A DNA stretch of 64,000 bases from Actinomycetospora succinea (GCF_004363095.1 NZ_SNYO01000011.1:62001-126000); one strand, 5' to 3'. Counted from the stretch's first letter, positions 25,592 to 34,109 are shown. The notes: generated from the sequence alone by a model not told the origin. Made by a program: numbers and translations.

Positions 25592-26476
25592 ATGACCAGC
25601 ACCGACACCCGGCCGCACCCGGGCGGCCTCACCACGCTCGCCGGCCGGTCGGTGGCCCGCGTCGGCTACGGCGCCATGCAGCTGCACGCGGTCGAGTCCG
25701 ACGACGACGCCGTCGCCGTACTGCGCCGGGCGGTCGAGCTCGGCGTCGACCACGTCGACACCGCCGGCTTCTACGGCTTCGGCGCGGTCGACCGCCGCAT
25801 CCGGGCCGCTCTCGCGCCCTACCCCGAGCACCTCGTGATCGTCAGCAAGGTCGGCGCCACCGCGAACCCCGGCGGCGAACTGCCCCTGCGCATCGCGCAG
25901 CGGCCCGAGGAGCTGCGCGCCGAGGTCGAGGAGAGCCTGCGGACCCTCGGCACCGAGTGCATCGACGTCGTCAACCTGCGCCGCACCGACATGCGGCCCG
26001 GGCTGGTGGCCGAGGGCGACCAGCTCGTCGACCTCGACGACCAGCTCGCGACGATGACCGCGCTGCGCGACGAGGGCAAGATCGGCGCGCTCGGGCTCTC
26101 GCACGTCACGGCCGACCAGCTGCGCCACGCCCTGCCGGCCGGGATCGTGTGCGTCCAGAACGCGTACTCGCTGCTCGACCGCACGAGCGAGCCGGTGCTC
26201 GACCTGTGCCGTGAGCAGGGCGTCGCGTGGGTGCCGTACTTCCCGCTCGGCGGGGGCTGGCCGGGGACGCCGAAGGTCACCGACCTGCCCGCGGTCGTGT
26301 CGGTGGCCGAGCGGCTGGGCGCGACGCCGTCGCAGGTCGGGCTGGCGTGGGTGCTGGCGCGCGGCGGGCAGACGCTGCTGATCCCCGGGACGCGCAGCGT
26401 CGCCCACCTCGCGGAGAACCTCGCCGCCGGCGACCTCGTGCTCGACGCCGAGGCGCTCGCCGCGCTCGAGGACTAG
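25592..26476 (+). CDS. Aldo/keto reductase
   Basis: 294 residues. Catalytic Asp56 and Tyr61 are in HVDTAGFYGFG and Lys86 is in VSKVG; a fourth residue is Asn in VVNLRR rather than the common His. The (beta/alpha)8 pattern continues to the NADPH-binding LLIPGTRSVAHLAENL near 265. It reduces carbonyl compounds with NADPH. The ATG at 25592 has CGGGAG ahead. Probably induced when the divergent TetR protein binds its ligand. Its TAG overlaps the stop of the convergent gene within CTAG. Confidence 0.93.
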   Translation: MTSTDTRPHPGGLTTLAGRSVARVGYGAMQLHAVESDDDAVAVLRRAVELGVDHVDTAGFYGFGAVDRRIRAALAPYPEHLVIVSKVGATANPGGELPLRIAQRPEELRAEVEESLRTLGTECIDVVNLRRTDMRPGLVAEGDQLVDLDDQLATMTALRDEGKIGALGLSHVTADQLRHALPAGIVCVQNAYSLLDRTSEPVLDLCREQGVAWVPYFPLGGGWPGTPKVTDLPAVVSVAERLGATPSQVGLAWVLARGGQTLLIPGTRSVAHLAENLAAGDLVLDAEALAALED

Positions 26477-26700
26477 CCGCAGCACCCTCCGCCGCAGCAG
26501 CCGCCCCCGCCGCCGCCCGCGGGCGCCATCGCCGGGGGCTGCGCCGTGCGGGCCTTGCCGCCGAGCCCGACCGTCGTGAGCAGCTTGACGGTGTCGTCGT
26601 GGCCGGACGGGCAGTCGGCGGGGTCGCTCGCGGCCGCCATCGGCCGGTCGACCTCGAACGTCGACGCGCAGGTCCGGCAGCGGAACTCGTAGCGCGGCAT
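26473..26700 (-). CDS. FmdB-family zinc-ribbon protein with Gly/Cys-rich tail
   Basis: 75 residues. The FmdB start PRYEFRCRTCASTFE gives Cys8 and Cys11, and the second knuckle is CPSGHDD, where a His replaces the usual Cys. The protein ends in a glycine run with two CC pairs, a possible extra metal site that is unusual for this family. An ATG at 26706 two codons upstream is equally possible. Stop codons of this gene and the reductase share a CTAG. Confidence 0.8.
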   Translation of the reverse strand: MPRYEFRCRTCASTFEVDRPMAAASDPADCPSGHDDTVKLLTTVGLGGKARTAQPPAMAPAGGGGGGCCGGGCCG

Positions 26701-26762
26701 GGTCACGAGCTTACGAACGGGGAGTCCGCGCGCCTAGGAGCAGCGAGCCGCCCGTTCGCTGC

Positions 26763-27737
26763 TCACGCGCCGGCGTAGTCCACGCGCACCCCCAGGCCCG
26801 GGCGGTCGCCGGCGGCGAGGGCGGGCATGACGGCCGGGAGCTCGTCGAACGCGCAGGTGTCGGTGATCAGGGCGTCGAAGCGCGGGTCGGCGAGCAGGCG
26901 CAGGGCCAGGCGCAGGCGGTCCGAGGTCGACCAGCGGGCGCGGCGGGCCGGGGCGACGCGGCCGACCTGGGTGCCGCGGATCGTCAGGCGCCGCGAGTGG
27001 AACGCCTCGCCCAGCGGCACGCGCGGGGCGTGGTCGCCGAACCACGACATCTCGACCACCTCGCCCTCGTCGCCGAGCAGCTCCAGCGAGCGCGCGAGGC
27101 CGGCCTCGGTGGTGCTGGCGTGCAGGACGAGGTCGCACCCGCCGGCCGCGGCGTCGGGCGTCGCGAAGCCCACGCCGAGCGCGTCGGCGACCGCACGACG
27201 ACCCGGGTCGACGTCCACCAGCTCCACCCGCACCCCCGGGAACGTCGCCAGCACGCCGGCGACCGACGCGCCGACCATGCCCGCGCCGACCACCGCGACC
27301 CGGTCGCCGACCCGCGGCGCCGCGTCCCAGAGCGCGTTGACCGCCGTCTCGACGGTCCCGGCGAGCACCGCGCGCTCCGGCGGCACGTCGGCGGGCACCT
27401 CGACGACGGAGTCGGCGGGCACCACCGCGCGGTCCTGGTGCGGGTAGAGCGCGAACACCGTCCGGCCGGCGCCCGGCCCGGACTCGACGACCCCGACCGC
27501 GAGGTAGCCGTAGACCACGGGCCCCGGGAAGTCGCCGGTCTGGAACGGCGCGCGCATCAGGCCGTACTGGCTCGCGGGCACCTCCCCGCGGAACACCAGC
27601 GTCTCGGTCCCGCGGCTGACGCCCGAGTGCACCGTGCGCACGACGACGTCGTCGGGACCCGGCTCGGCCAGCGGGATCTCGACGATTTCCGCCCGCCCGG
27701 GTGATTCCACCCGGAACGCCCGCGCCGTGTGCGCCAT
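26763..27737 (-). CDS. MDR-superfamily dehydrogenase without canonical zinc ligands
   Basis: 324 residues. The medium-chain dehydrogenase fold is seen: N-terminal GroES-like part (IPLAEPGPDDVVVRTVHSG), a Rossmann motif VAVVGAGMVGASVAGVLAT near 143, and VELVDVDPGRRAVADALG. Where zinc alcohol dehydrogenases have Cys in CGTD-like and His in GHE motifs, this protein has SRGTET and YGYLAVG, so the catalytic zinc is probably absent. Proteins like this are often called zinc-binding alcohol dehydrogenase or BchC-like. Its ATG lies within a CCATGG shared with a possible start of the divergent gene. Confidence 0.84.
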   Translation of the reverse strand: MAHTARAFRVESPGRAEIVEIPLAEPGPDDVVVRTVHSGVSRGTETLVFRGEVPASQYGLMRAPFQTGDFPGPVVYGYLAVGVVESGPGAGRTVFALYPHQDRAVVPADSVVEVPADVPPERAVLAGTVETAVNALWDAAPRVGDRVAVVGAGMVGASVAGVLATFPGVRVELVDVDPGRRAVADALGVGFATPDAAAGGCDLVLHASTTEAGLARSLELLGDEGEVVEMSWFGDHAPRVPLGEAFHSRRLTIRGTQVGRVAPARRARWSTSDRLRLALRLLADPRFDALITDTCAFDELPAVMPALAAGDRPGLGVRVDYAGA

Positions 27738-27777
27738 GGATCCACCCTCCTCACTTCCCGACGATCAGTGGACGGCC

Positions 27778-30117
27778 ATGCTGGCACGCGTGCGCCGTGT
27801 GTCCCCGACCCTGACCGCCGAGCTCCTCGGCGGCGCGCTCGCGAGCGCGGGCCTGCTCGGGGTGCTGACCCACGGCGTGGGGCTCGGGCCGTTCGGGCTC
27901 GTGGTCGGCGCGACGGCCGCCGCGGCCCTCGTGGCGCTGCTCGCCGGCGCGCCCGTCGACGCGCTCGGTCCCGCGGGGCGCGTGACGCTGGTCCGCGCGG
28001 TCCTCGTCGTCGGCGTCACCGCGCTCGTCGCCGACCCGGTCTCCCAGCACCCGATGTCGGGGCCAGCGCTCGTCGTCCTCGCGGCGGTGGCGCTCGTGCT
28101 CGACGGCGTCGACGGGGCCGTGGCGCGCCGCTGGAACGTGGCGTCGTCGTTCGGGGCGCGCTTCGACATGGAGCTCGACGCGTTCCTGCTGCTCGTCCTG
28201 TCCTGGCACGTCTCGTGGGCGCTGGGGAACTGGGTCCTGCTGATCGGCCTGGCGCGCTACCTCTTCGTCGCCGCGGGCGTGGTGCTGCCCTGGCTGACGG
28301 GCGAGCTGACGCCCAAGCGCTCGGGCAAGGTCGTCGCCGCGGCGCAGGGTGTCGTGCTGGTGATCGCCGCGTCGACGCTGCTGCCCGCGCTCGCCGCGAC
28401 CGTGCTGGTGGGCGCCGCGCTCGCCGCGCTGCTGTGGTCGTTCGGGCGGGACGTGGTGCGGCTCTGGCGGTCCGCGGACACCCACCCGGTGCGGGTCCGC
28501 CCGGGCCTCGCCGGCGTGCTGACGCTGCTCGCCGGCGTCCTGGTGCTCGTCGCGCTGCTCCTGCCCGGCGACATCGCCCGGCTCGTCCCGCCGTCGGCGC
28601 TGCGCATCCCGTTCGAGGTGCTGGTGGCGCTCGTCGTGGCGGCCCTGCTGCCGGGCTGGGCGCGGCGGATCCTCGCCTGGGTCGCCGGGGCGGTGCTCGG
28701 CGTGATGCTGGTCCTCACGCTGTTCGACCTCGGCTTCTCGGTCGCGATCGCCCGCTCGTTCGACCCGGCCCGCGACGCGGTGCTGCTGGGCAACGCCTAC
28801 GACTTCGTCGCCGAGACCTCGGGGCCCGTGGTCGGGGTGGTCGTGGCGGTGCTCGTCGCGCTGCTGGGGATCGCGCTGGTGGTGGGCACGGGCGGCGCGG
28901 TCGCGCGGCTCGCGCGCATCGCCGCCGCGCACCGTTCCGGGGCGCTGCGCCTCGCGGGCGTGCTGGCGGTCGGCTGGTTCGTGGCGTGGACGCTGTCGGT
29001 GCAGGTCGTGCCCGGGGTGCCGGTCGCCTCGCGCGACACCTCGATCCGCGCCGTGGACCGGGCCGTCGAGATCGACGCCGGCGTCCGCGACCAGCAGGCC
29101 TTCGAGCGCGAGGCCTCCGTCGACGCCTTCCGCGACGTGCCGGACGACCGGCTGCTCACCGCACTGCGCGGGCGCGACGTCGTCGTCGCGGTCGTCGAGA
29201 GCTACGGCATGTCCGCGCTCGACGACCCCGGGCTGGCCGGCCCGGTCCGCGCGGTCGTCGACGACGGCGAGCGCCGCCTCGGCGCCGTCGGGTACAGCGC
29301 GCGCACGGGGATGCTGACCTCACCGGTCGCGGGCGGCGGCAGCTGGCTCGCCCACGCCACCCTGCTCTCGGGGCTCTGGATCGACGGCGAGCAGCGGCAC
29401 ACCGACCTCGTCTCGTCGGACCGCCTCACGCTCACCCGCGCCTTCCACCAGGCCGGCTGGCGCACCGTCACCGTCCAGCCCGGCACGACGGGCCCGTGGC
29501 CGGAGGCGGCGTTCTTCGGGCTCGACCGCGCCTACACCCACGACGACCTCGGCTACCGCGGTCCGCGCTTCAGCTGGTCGCCGATGCCCGACCAGTACCT
29601 GTTCAGCGCCTTCGACCGCCTCGAGCGCGGCCCCGGCGCGCCGCCGACCATGGCCGAGCTCGTGCTGACCTCCAGCCACGGCCCATGGGCGCCGCTGCCC
29701 CGCACCGTGCCGCCCGACCAGGTCGGCGACGGCAGCGTGTTCGGTCCGGAGGAGCCGCAGCACTCGTTCCAGTCGATCCTCACGACGCCGACGCCCCAGG
29801 TCCGCGACGACTACCGCCGCAGCATCGAGTACTCGCTGAAGACGCTCTACGACTGGACCGAGCGCCAGGCCGTGCAGGACCCCGCCCGCGCGCCCGTGCT
29901 CGTCGTCTTCGGCGACCACCAGGCCTCGCCCGTCGTCACCGGGCCGACGCCGGACCGGAGAATCCCGATCTCCATCGTCAGCCGCGACCCCGCCGTCCTC
30001 GACGCCGTGAGCGGCTGGGGCTGGGCGGACGGGCTCACGCCGGACCCGACGACGCCGGTCTGGCGGATGGACGCGTTCCGCGACCGGTTCCTCGACGCCT
30101 ACGGACCCCGTCCCTAG
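27778..30117 (+). CDS. CDP-alcohol phosphotransferase - sulfatase/phosphotransferase fusion
   Basis: 779 residues from ATG 27778; ATG 27736 would add 14 residues but overlaps the divergent start. The first part (about 1-210) is a CDP-alcohol phosphatidyltransferase with the full DGxxAR(x8)GxxxDxxxD motif: DGAVAR 112-117, Gly126, Asp130, Asp134. Several helices follow (about 230-410), then a soluble alkaline-phosphatase/LTA-synthase-type domain with VVESYGM, SWLAHATLLSG (likely nucleophile Thr) and VFGDHQASP. The first domain would transfer a phospho-alcohol from CDP, the second could move or remove a phospho- or sulfo-group outside the cell, so one polypeptide may make and use a phospholipid donor. 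Confidence 0.88.
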   Translation: MLARVRRVSPTLTAELLGGALASAGLLGVLTHGVGLGPFGLVVGATAAAALVALLAGAPVDALGPAGRVTLVRAVLVVGVTALVADPVSQHPMSGPALVVLAAVALVLDGVDGAVARRWNVASSFGARFDMELDAFLLLVLSWHVSWALGNWVLLIGLARYLFVAAGVVLPWLTGELTPKRSGKVVAAAQGVVLVIAASTLLPALAATVLVGAALAALLWSFGRDVVRLWRSADTHPVRVRPGLAGVLTLLAGVLVLVALLLPGDIARLVPPSALRIPFEVLVALVVAALLPGWARRILAWVAGAVLGVMLVLTLFDLGFSVAIARSFDPARDAVLLGNAYDFVAETSGPVVGVVVAVLVALLGIALVVGTGGAVARLARIAAAHRSGALRLAGVLAVGWFVAWTLSVQVVPGVPVASRDTSIRAVDRAVEIDAGVRDQQAFEREASVDAFRDVPDDRLLTALRGRDVVVAVVESYGMSALDDPGLAGPVRAVVDDGERRLGAVGYSARTGMLTSPVAGGGSWLAHATLLSGLWIDGEQRHTDLVSSDRLTLTRAFHQAGWRTVTVQPGTTGPWPEAAFFGLDRAYTHDDLGYRGPRFSWSPMPDQYLFSAFDRLERGPGAPPTMAELVLTSSHGPWAPLPRTVPPDQVGDGSVFGPEEPQHSFQSILTTPTPQVRDDYRRSIEYSLKTLYDWTERQAVQDPARAPVLVVFGDHQASPVVTGPTPDRRIPISIVSRDPAVLDAVSGWGWADGLTPDPTTPVWRMDAFRDRFLDAYGPRP

Positions 30118-30386
30118 GCGACCGCGTCCGCAGAGAAGGCGCCGGACGAGAACGTGATGACCGCGCCCTCCTCGACCTTCGAGAGCAGGCCGGCGACGGA
30201 GTCCCGGGAGCGCGAGGCGTCCTCGACGTGGTCGAGGCGGCCGGTGACGTCGATGTTGTCGTGGCGGTGGGTCTCGACGGTGACCATGAAGCCGCCGTCG
30301 GGGTGCGGCAGGGTCTTCACCGCGACCACCTCGGAGACGCGGTACCAGTCGCCGTCCTCGGCACGGATCCAGCTCGGCTTCGCCAT
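30114..30386 (-). CDS. Hypothetical protein (90 aa)
   Basis: 90 residues from ATG 30386. Soluble and mixed alpha/beta, beginning MAKPSWIRAEDGDWYRV, with a central SEVVAVKTLPHPDG and an HRHDN motif. The TAG stop overlaps that of the convergent fusion gene inside a CTAG (30114-30117). It precedes the Clp-like gene's 3' side by about 30 bases and may be co-transcribed with it. No family recognised. Confidence 0.6.
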   Translation of the reverse strand: MAKPSWIRAEDGDWYRVSEVVAVKTLPHPDGGFMVTVETHRHDNIDVTGRLDHVEDASRSRDSVAGLLSKVEEGAVITFSSGAFSADAVA

Positions 30387-30418
30387 GGACCGGATTCTGT
30401 CCGGAGCGACGGCCCCCG

Positions 30419-31087
30419 TCACGCCTCGGTGAGCTGCTCCTCGTCGATCTCCTCGTCGATCTCCTCGTCGATCTCCTCGTCGGCCATCCGCTCGTCGGCC
30501 GGACGCCACGCCGAGGAGAGCAGCCCGCTGGGGTCGCGGGGCGCCGGGCGGGCGGTCGCCTCCGGCGCCTCGGCGAGGGTCACGACGGCCGCGGCGAGCT
30601 CGGCGGCGTCGACACCGAGGGCCGCGAGCATCTCCGCCGCCTGCCCCCACGGGCGCGCGCCGAGGGCCGTGAGCAGGTCGGCCGCGGTCACCTCGCCCTC
30701 GGAGCCGGCGAGCTCCGACGCGGCGCGCAGCACCGCCGCCACCTCGTCCCCCGGCAGCGGCCGGGCGCCTGCGGCGGCGCGGACCACCGGCTCGGACACC
30801 GACGACAGCACGACGAGCGCCATCGCGGCGTCGGCCATCTCCGGGGTCACGCCGGCGACCGCGAGCACCCCGGCCTCCGTGTCGTCGGCGCGCACGAGGC
30901 CGAGCAGCAGGTGCCCGGTGCCGAAGTACGCATGGCCGCGCTCGTCGGCCTCCTGCCAGGCGAGCGCGACGACCCGCTCGGCGTCCTCGGCGACCGAGGG
31001 CACCGCTCGCGGGCACGGTGTGGGCCGGACCGGGACCGCGAGCGGAACACCGGCCAGCGCGTCGTGGATGGGCGTGGTCGTCCCCAT
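30419..31087 (-). CDS. Clp N-terminal-domain protein with acidic repeat tail
   Basis: 222 residues. Two Clp R-type repeats are seen: AWQEADERGHAYFGTGHLLLGLVRADDTEAGVLAVAGV (split across about 42-80) and a second, weaker one about 117-160 with AADLLTALGARPWGQAAEMLAALGV. No AAA+ domain follows; instead the protein ends in EEID repeats. Such stand-alone Clp-N proteins may act as adaptors that compete with ClpC for substrates; this is inferred from the family. Confidence 0.8.
   Translation of the reverse strand: MGTTTPIHDALAGVPLAVPVRPTPCPRAVPSVAEDAERVVALAWQEADERGHAYFGTGHLLLGLVRADDTEAGVLAVAGVTPEMADAAMALVVLSSVSEPVVRAAAGARPLPGDEVAAVLRAASELAGSEGEVTAADLLTALGARPWGQAAEMLAALGVDAAELAAAVVTLAEAPEATARPAPRDPSGLLSSAWRPADERMADEEIDEEIDEEIDEEQLTEA
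30437..30482 (-). repeat. 12-base tandem repeat encoding EEID units
   Basis: The 3' end of the Clp-like gene has nearly four copies of the 12-base unit CTCCTCGTCGAT (plus-strand reading), which encode repeated Glu-Glu-Ile-Asp. Exact copies indicate recent slippage, so the number may vary between strains. Confidence 0.85.
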
Positions 31088-31339
31088 GGACGTTCCCTAG
31101 CGGGTCGTGAGGGCCCGGACGAGCAGCCCCGCGAGCTCCCGGGCGCGTCCGGGGCCGGGGCGGCACCGCTGGTCATCGCCCGCGGTCCCGGCCGGGGTGC
31201 CGCGGCCGCGCGCGGGACGAGCGTGGGGGACGGCGACGGCCGGGTCGTCACGCTCCGACGACGGTCGCGGTCCGCGAGGCCCGTCCGGCGGAACCGGGGT
31301 CGACACGCCGACCGGGACGGCGACGCTTCGTTCCGCGGA

Positions 31340-31984
31340 TCACTCCGCCGAGTGGACGGCGTGGTCGTAGTAGCGCAGCACGCCGCGAGCCCCGTGGGCG
31401 GCGAATCCCGCCGATGGATCGGCCGGCTCCTCGGGGACACCGGCGAGGAGCTCCCGCAGCCGGACGTCCACGAGCACGTCGAGGGCCCGCCACCGGGCGA
31501 CGGCGGCGTCGAGGTCGGCGGGCTCGCCGGCGAAGTCGCGCTCGGTGGCGGCGACCGCCGCGGCGAGAGCCTCGCGGGTGGCGGGGTCGGCGCCCTCGAG
31601 GTCGGCGTCGAGGACGAGGTGGACCGCCCAGAGGAGGTCGTCGACGTGGTTGCCGAGCCAGTGCCGCCGCCGGTGCACCGCGCCGAGGTGGGGCCAGCGC
31701 TTGCGGGCCGCCTGGCGCGACCGGCCGGTGACGCCGCCGAGGTCGGCGAGGCTCGCCCCCAGCCACACCGCGACCTCGGCGCGCCCGGCCGTCACCCCGG
31801 CCGTCAGGGTGCGGGCCTCCGCCTCGACGGCGAGCGCCGCCCCCAGCCCGGTCAGCGCCCGGTGCCGCGCGGCGCGCTCGCCGGCGCGGTCGTCGAGCTT
31901 CGCGCCGGGATCGGCGACGACCGCCCGCTCCGTCGCCTCGGCCACGGCGCGGTCCACTGACAACTCAAGGTTCACACCAGGCAT
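31340..31984 (-). CDS. Hypothetical helical protein with HTH-like segment
   Basis: 214 residues from ATG 31984. Ala/Arg/Leu-rich and mainly helical, without membrane segments. A stretch reading ASLADLGGVTGRSRQAARKRW (split) near residue 85-106 resembles a helix-turn-helix for DNA binding, followed by a Trp/His-rich segment (HRRRHWLGNHVDDLLW). It could be a small DNA-binding regulator; no family is recognised. Divergent from the gene at 32126 across 141 bases. Confidence 0.6.
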   Translation of the reverse strand: MPGVNLELSVDRAVAEATERAVVADPGAKLDDRAGERAARHRALTGLGAALAVEAEARTLTAGVTAGRAEVAVWLGASLADLGGVTGRSRQAARKRWPHLGAVHRRRHWLGNHVDDLLWAVHLVLDADLEGADPATREALAAAVAATERDFAGEPADLDAAVARWRALDVLVDVRLRELLAGVPEEPADPSAGFAAHGARGVLRYYDHAVHSAE

Positions 31985-32076
31985 CCTCGCACACGACGTC
32001 AACCCGCGGTTCACACGACGAAGATCAGCCGAGAGTCACCGTTCCGGCGATCCGGGCGGGGCGATAGCCTGACCGA

Positions 32077-32102
32077 GTGAGCACCAGGGGCGGGTCGCTC
32101 AC
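32077..32102. promoter_or_regulatory. Possible operator between divergent genes
   Basis: GTGAGC and GCTCAC flank a 14-base GC-rich centre in the gap between genes 31984 (minus) and 32126 (plus). Short arms, so only a suggestion of a binding site. Confidence 0.3.
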
Positions 32103-32125
32103 GTACAGCGATTCTGGGGGCTGAC

Positions 32126-32524
32126 ATGGGGATCTCCGCGACCACCGCACGGCCGACAGGGCACCGACGCGGCGGCCTCGCCGGTCTCGCCGGGCTCCCG
32201 TCGCTGCGAGGGATGACCCCCGCCGAGGCGCGGGCCGCGCAGGTGCTGGGCATGGCGTGGGACCCCGCGGACGTCGTGGAGCTGGCCATCGAGTGGGTGG
32301 GCACCGGGCTCGACAGCCCCACGCTCCTCGACCTCGCCGGCTCCGACTGGGACGACGCGCTCCTGCCCGCGCTGTGGGACCTCGCCCTCGACGACCTCGC
32401 CCCCGCGCACCCGGCGCCGAGCACGGCCCGCCGCCGGGTCGCCGGGTACCTCGCGCGGCGCCGCGGGATCACGGTGCGCGCCACGCTCGTCCCGCCTCCG
32501 CGGGGTCCGGGCGCCGGGTCCTGA
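32126..32524 (+). CDS. Hypothetical protein (132 aa)
   Basis: 132 residues from ATG 32126, preceded by GGGGGCTGAC. A disordered basic N-terminus leads into a compact helical acidic core (AEARAAQVLGMAWDPADVVEL, DWDDALLPALWDLALDDL in part) and a basic end. No membrane segment or known motif. Converges on the small gene at 32532, only seven bases away. Confidence 0.5.
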   Translation: MGISATTARPTGHRRGGLAGLAGLPSLRGMTPAEARAAQVLGMAWDPADVVELAIEWVGTGLDSPTLLDLAGSDWDDALLPALWDLALDDLAPAHPAPSTARRRVAGYLARRRGITVRATLVPPPRGPGAGS

Positions 32525-32531
32525 GCGAGCG

Positions 32532-32756
32532 TCAGCCCACGAAGCCGGTGCGCGGCCCCTCGTCGTGCACGCGCGCCATCACGACGGCGTCGGTGCGCAG
32601 CGTGGTGCCGTCACCGAGGTCGAGCGTTGGGTGGGACTCGCGGGCCTCGAGGTGGGCCACGATGCGCGCGCGCAGCGAGGTGGCCGTGTCGTCGTCGAGA
32701 CCGGTGACGGTGTGCTCGTGGCCGCTGCGCAGGGCCACGTACAGGCTGGAGCTCAT
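32532..32756 (-). CDS. Small hypothetical protein (74 aa)
   Basis: 74 residues from ATG 32756, beginning MSSSLYVALRSGHEHTV. It contains LRARIVAHLEARESHPTLDLGDGTTLRTDAVVMARV (as split segments), a mixed alpha/beta pattern. It is of similar size and charge to the protein at 30114, but I cannot show homology. Function unknown. Confidence 0.55.
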   Translation of the reverse strand: MSSSLYVALRSGHEHTVTGLDDDTATSLRARIVAHLEARESHPTLDLGDGTTLRTDAVVMARVHDEGPRTGFVG

Positions 32757-32885
32757 GGGCCCAGCCTGATCCACCGCCCGGCCCTGTGGTGCCGTGTTCG
32801 CGGAGAGCAGGACCGCGCGAGAAACCCGGCACCGACCGTCCCGCGTAAGACTCCGAACGGTCCAATGACCCGTTAGGGTGACCGC

Positions 32886-34049
32886 GTGCCGCGGGGTGAT
32901 CGGATCAGCGCGCTCCGTGTGCGGTGGTGGTGGCTCGTCGCGCTCGCCCTCGTGGTCGCGGCCCTCGTCGTCCTGCTGCGCTCGCCGACGTCCCGGGCGA
33001 CCGCGACGGCGGTCGGCACGCCGGTCGAGGCGGCGCGGACCGCGGTCGGGCTCGCCGGCACGACGCCGGTGCAGACCGCGGTTGCGGTCGCCGGCGGGAT
33101 CGCTCCGGACGACGTCGCCGACGCCGTCGAGGTCGCCGCGTCGGACGCCGGCATCGTCACCGTCGTCGCGCACGGCGCCTCGCCGGAGCAGGCGCGGGCC
33201 CTCGCGGAGGCCATGACGCGGGCGCTCGCCGAGGCCCTGATCCGGGTCGACGCCGCGGGCCTGCGCGCGGCGACCGACCCGCTCGACGACCAGCTCCGCG
33301 AGACCGGCACGACGCTGCTCGCCACCCCGCTCGGCGACCCCGCGCGGGCGCTGCTCGAGCAGCGCTACGCCGCCCTCACCACCGAGATCGCCGAGCGCAC
33401 CGCCGCCCCGGCGCCGCGCCTGCTGCCCGACGGCGACCCCGTGGTCACCGCCGAGCGCTCGCCGCTCGCCGAGGCCCTGCTCGCCGCGCTCGCGGTGCTC
33501 GTGCTCGCGGTCGTCGCGACCCTCGCCGCCCGCGGCCTCGGCGGGGAGCGCGCCGCCCGGGCCCGGCGCGACCGCACCCTCGCGCTCGCCCGCGTCGACG
33601 GCCCGCACGCGGTGGTGCACCCGGGCGACGACGTGCCGGCGGTGCTCACCCGGCTCTACGCCGACGTCGTGCGCGGGCGGGGCCCGGTGCTCGTGCTCCA
33701 GCTCGCCGGCCCCCGCGTCCGCGACCTCGGGCGCGACCTCGTCGAGGCGGCCCGGATCACCGGCGACGTCCTCCCGCTGCGCGACCTCACCCCCGAGGTG
33801 CGCCTGCCCCCGCCCGACGACCGCGACGCGCCCGCCGTCCACTCGCTGCGCCGGCCGCGCGCCGACGAGGACGCGCTGGCCCGCATCCGCGAGGTCGGGG
33901 TGCGCGCCGCGCTCGTCGCCGTCGACACCCGGCGCGGACCGCCGACCCGCCTCGCCGACGCCGTGTCGGTGCTCGAAGGACGCGCCGTCGAGGTCCGCGG
34001 CGTCGTCGTCTGGCGCGGCCGCTTCCCGCGGCCCACCACCCCCTCCTGA
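32886..34049 (+). CDS. Wzz-like membrane protein without kinase domain
   Basis: 387 residues from GTG 32886. A basic start with a WWWLVALALVVAALVVLL helix (about 13-32), an extracytoplasmic helical loop (about 35-195, ending with ERSPLAEALLAAL), a second helix (about 197-217), and a cytoplasmic alpha/beta domain with VLVLQLAGPRVRDLGRDLVEA and ALVAVDTRRG. The two-helix hairpin plus a soluble domain matches polysaccharide copolymerases, but there is no P-loop. It probably influences chain length or export of a surface glycan and is followed on the same strand by the sortase gene. Confidence 0.6.
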   Translation: MPRGDRISALRVRWWWLVALALVVAALVVLLRSPTSRATATAVGTPVEAARTAVGLAGTTPVQTAVAVAGGIAPDDVADAVEVAASDAGIVTVVAHGASPEQARALAEAMTRALAEALIRVDAAGLRAATDPLDDQLRETGTTLLATPLGDPARALLEQRYAALTTEIAERTAAPAPRLLPDGDPVVTAERSPLAEALLAALAVLVLAVVATLAARGLGGERAARARRDRTLALARVDGPHAVVHPGDDVPAVLTRLYADVVRGRGPVLVLQLAGPRVRDLGRDLVEAARITGDVLPLRDLTPEVRLPPPDDRDAPAVHSLRRPRADEDALARIREVGVRAALVAVDTRRGPPTRLADAVSVLEGRAVEVRGVVVWRGRFPRPTTPS

Positions 34050-34109
34050 TCCCCACCTCCTGACCCCGCCCGCACCCCGTCACTCCCCCACCCCCGAGGA
34101 GCTCCCCCC

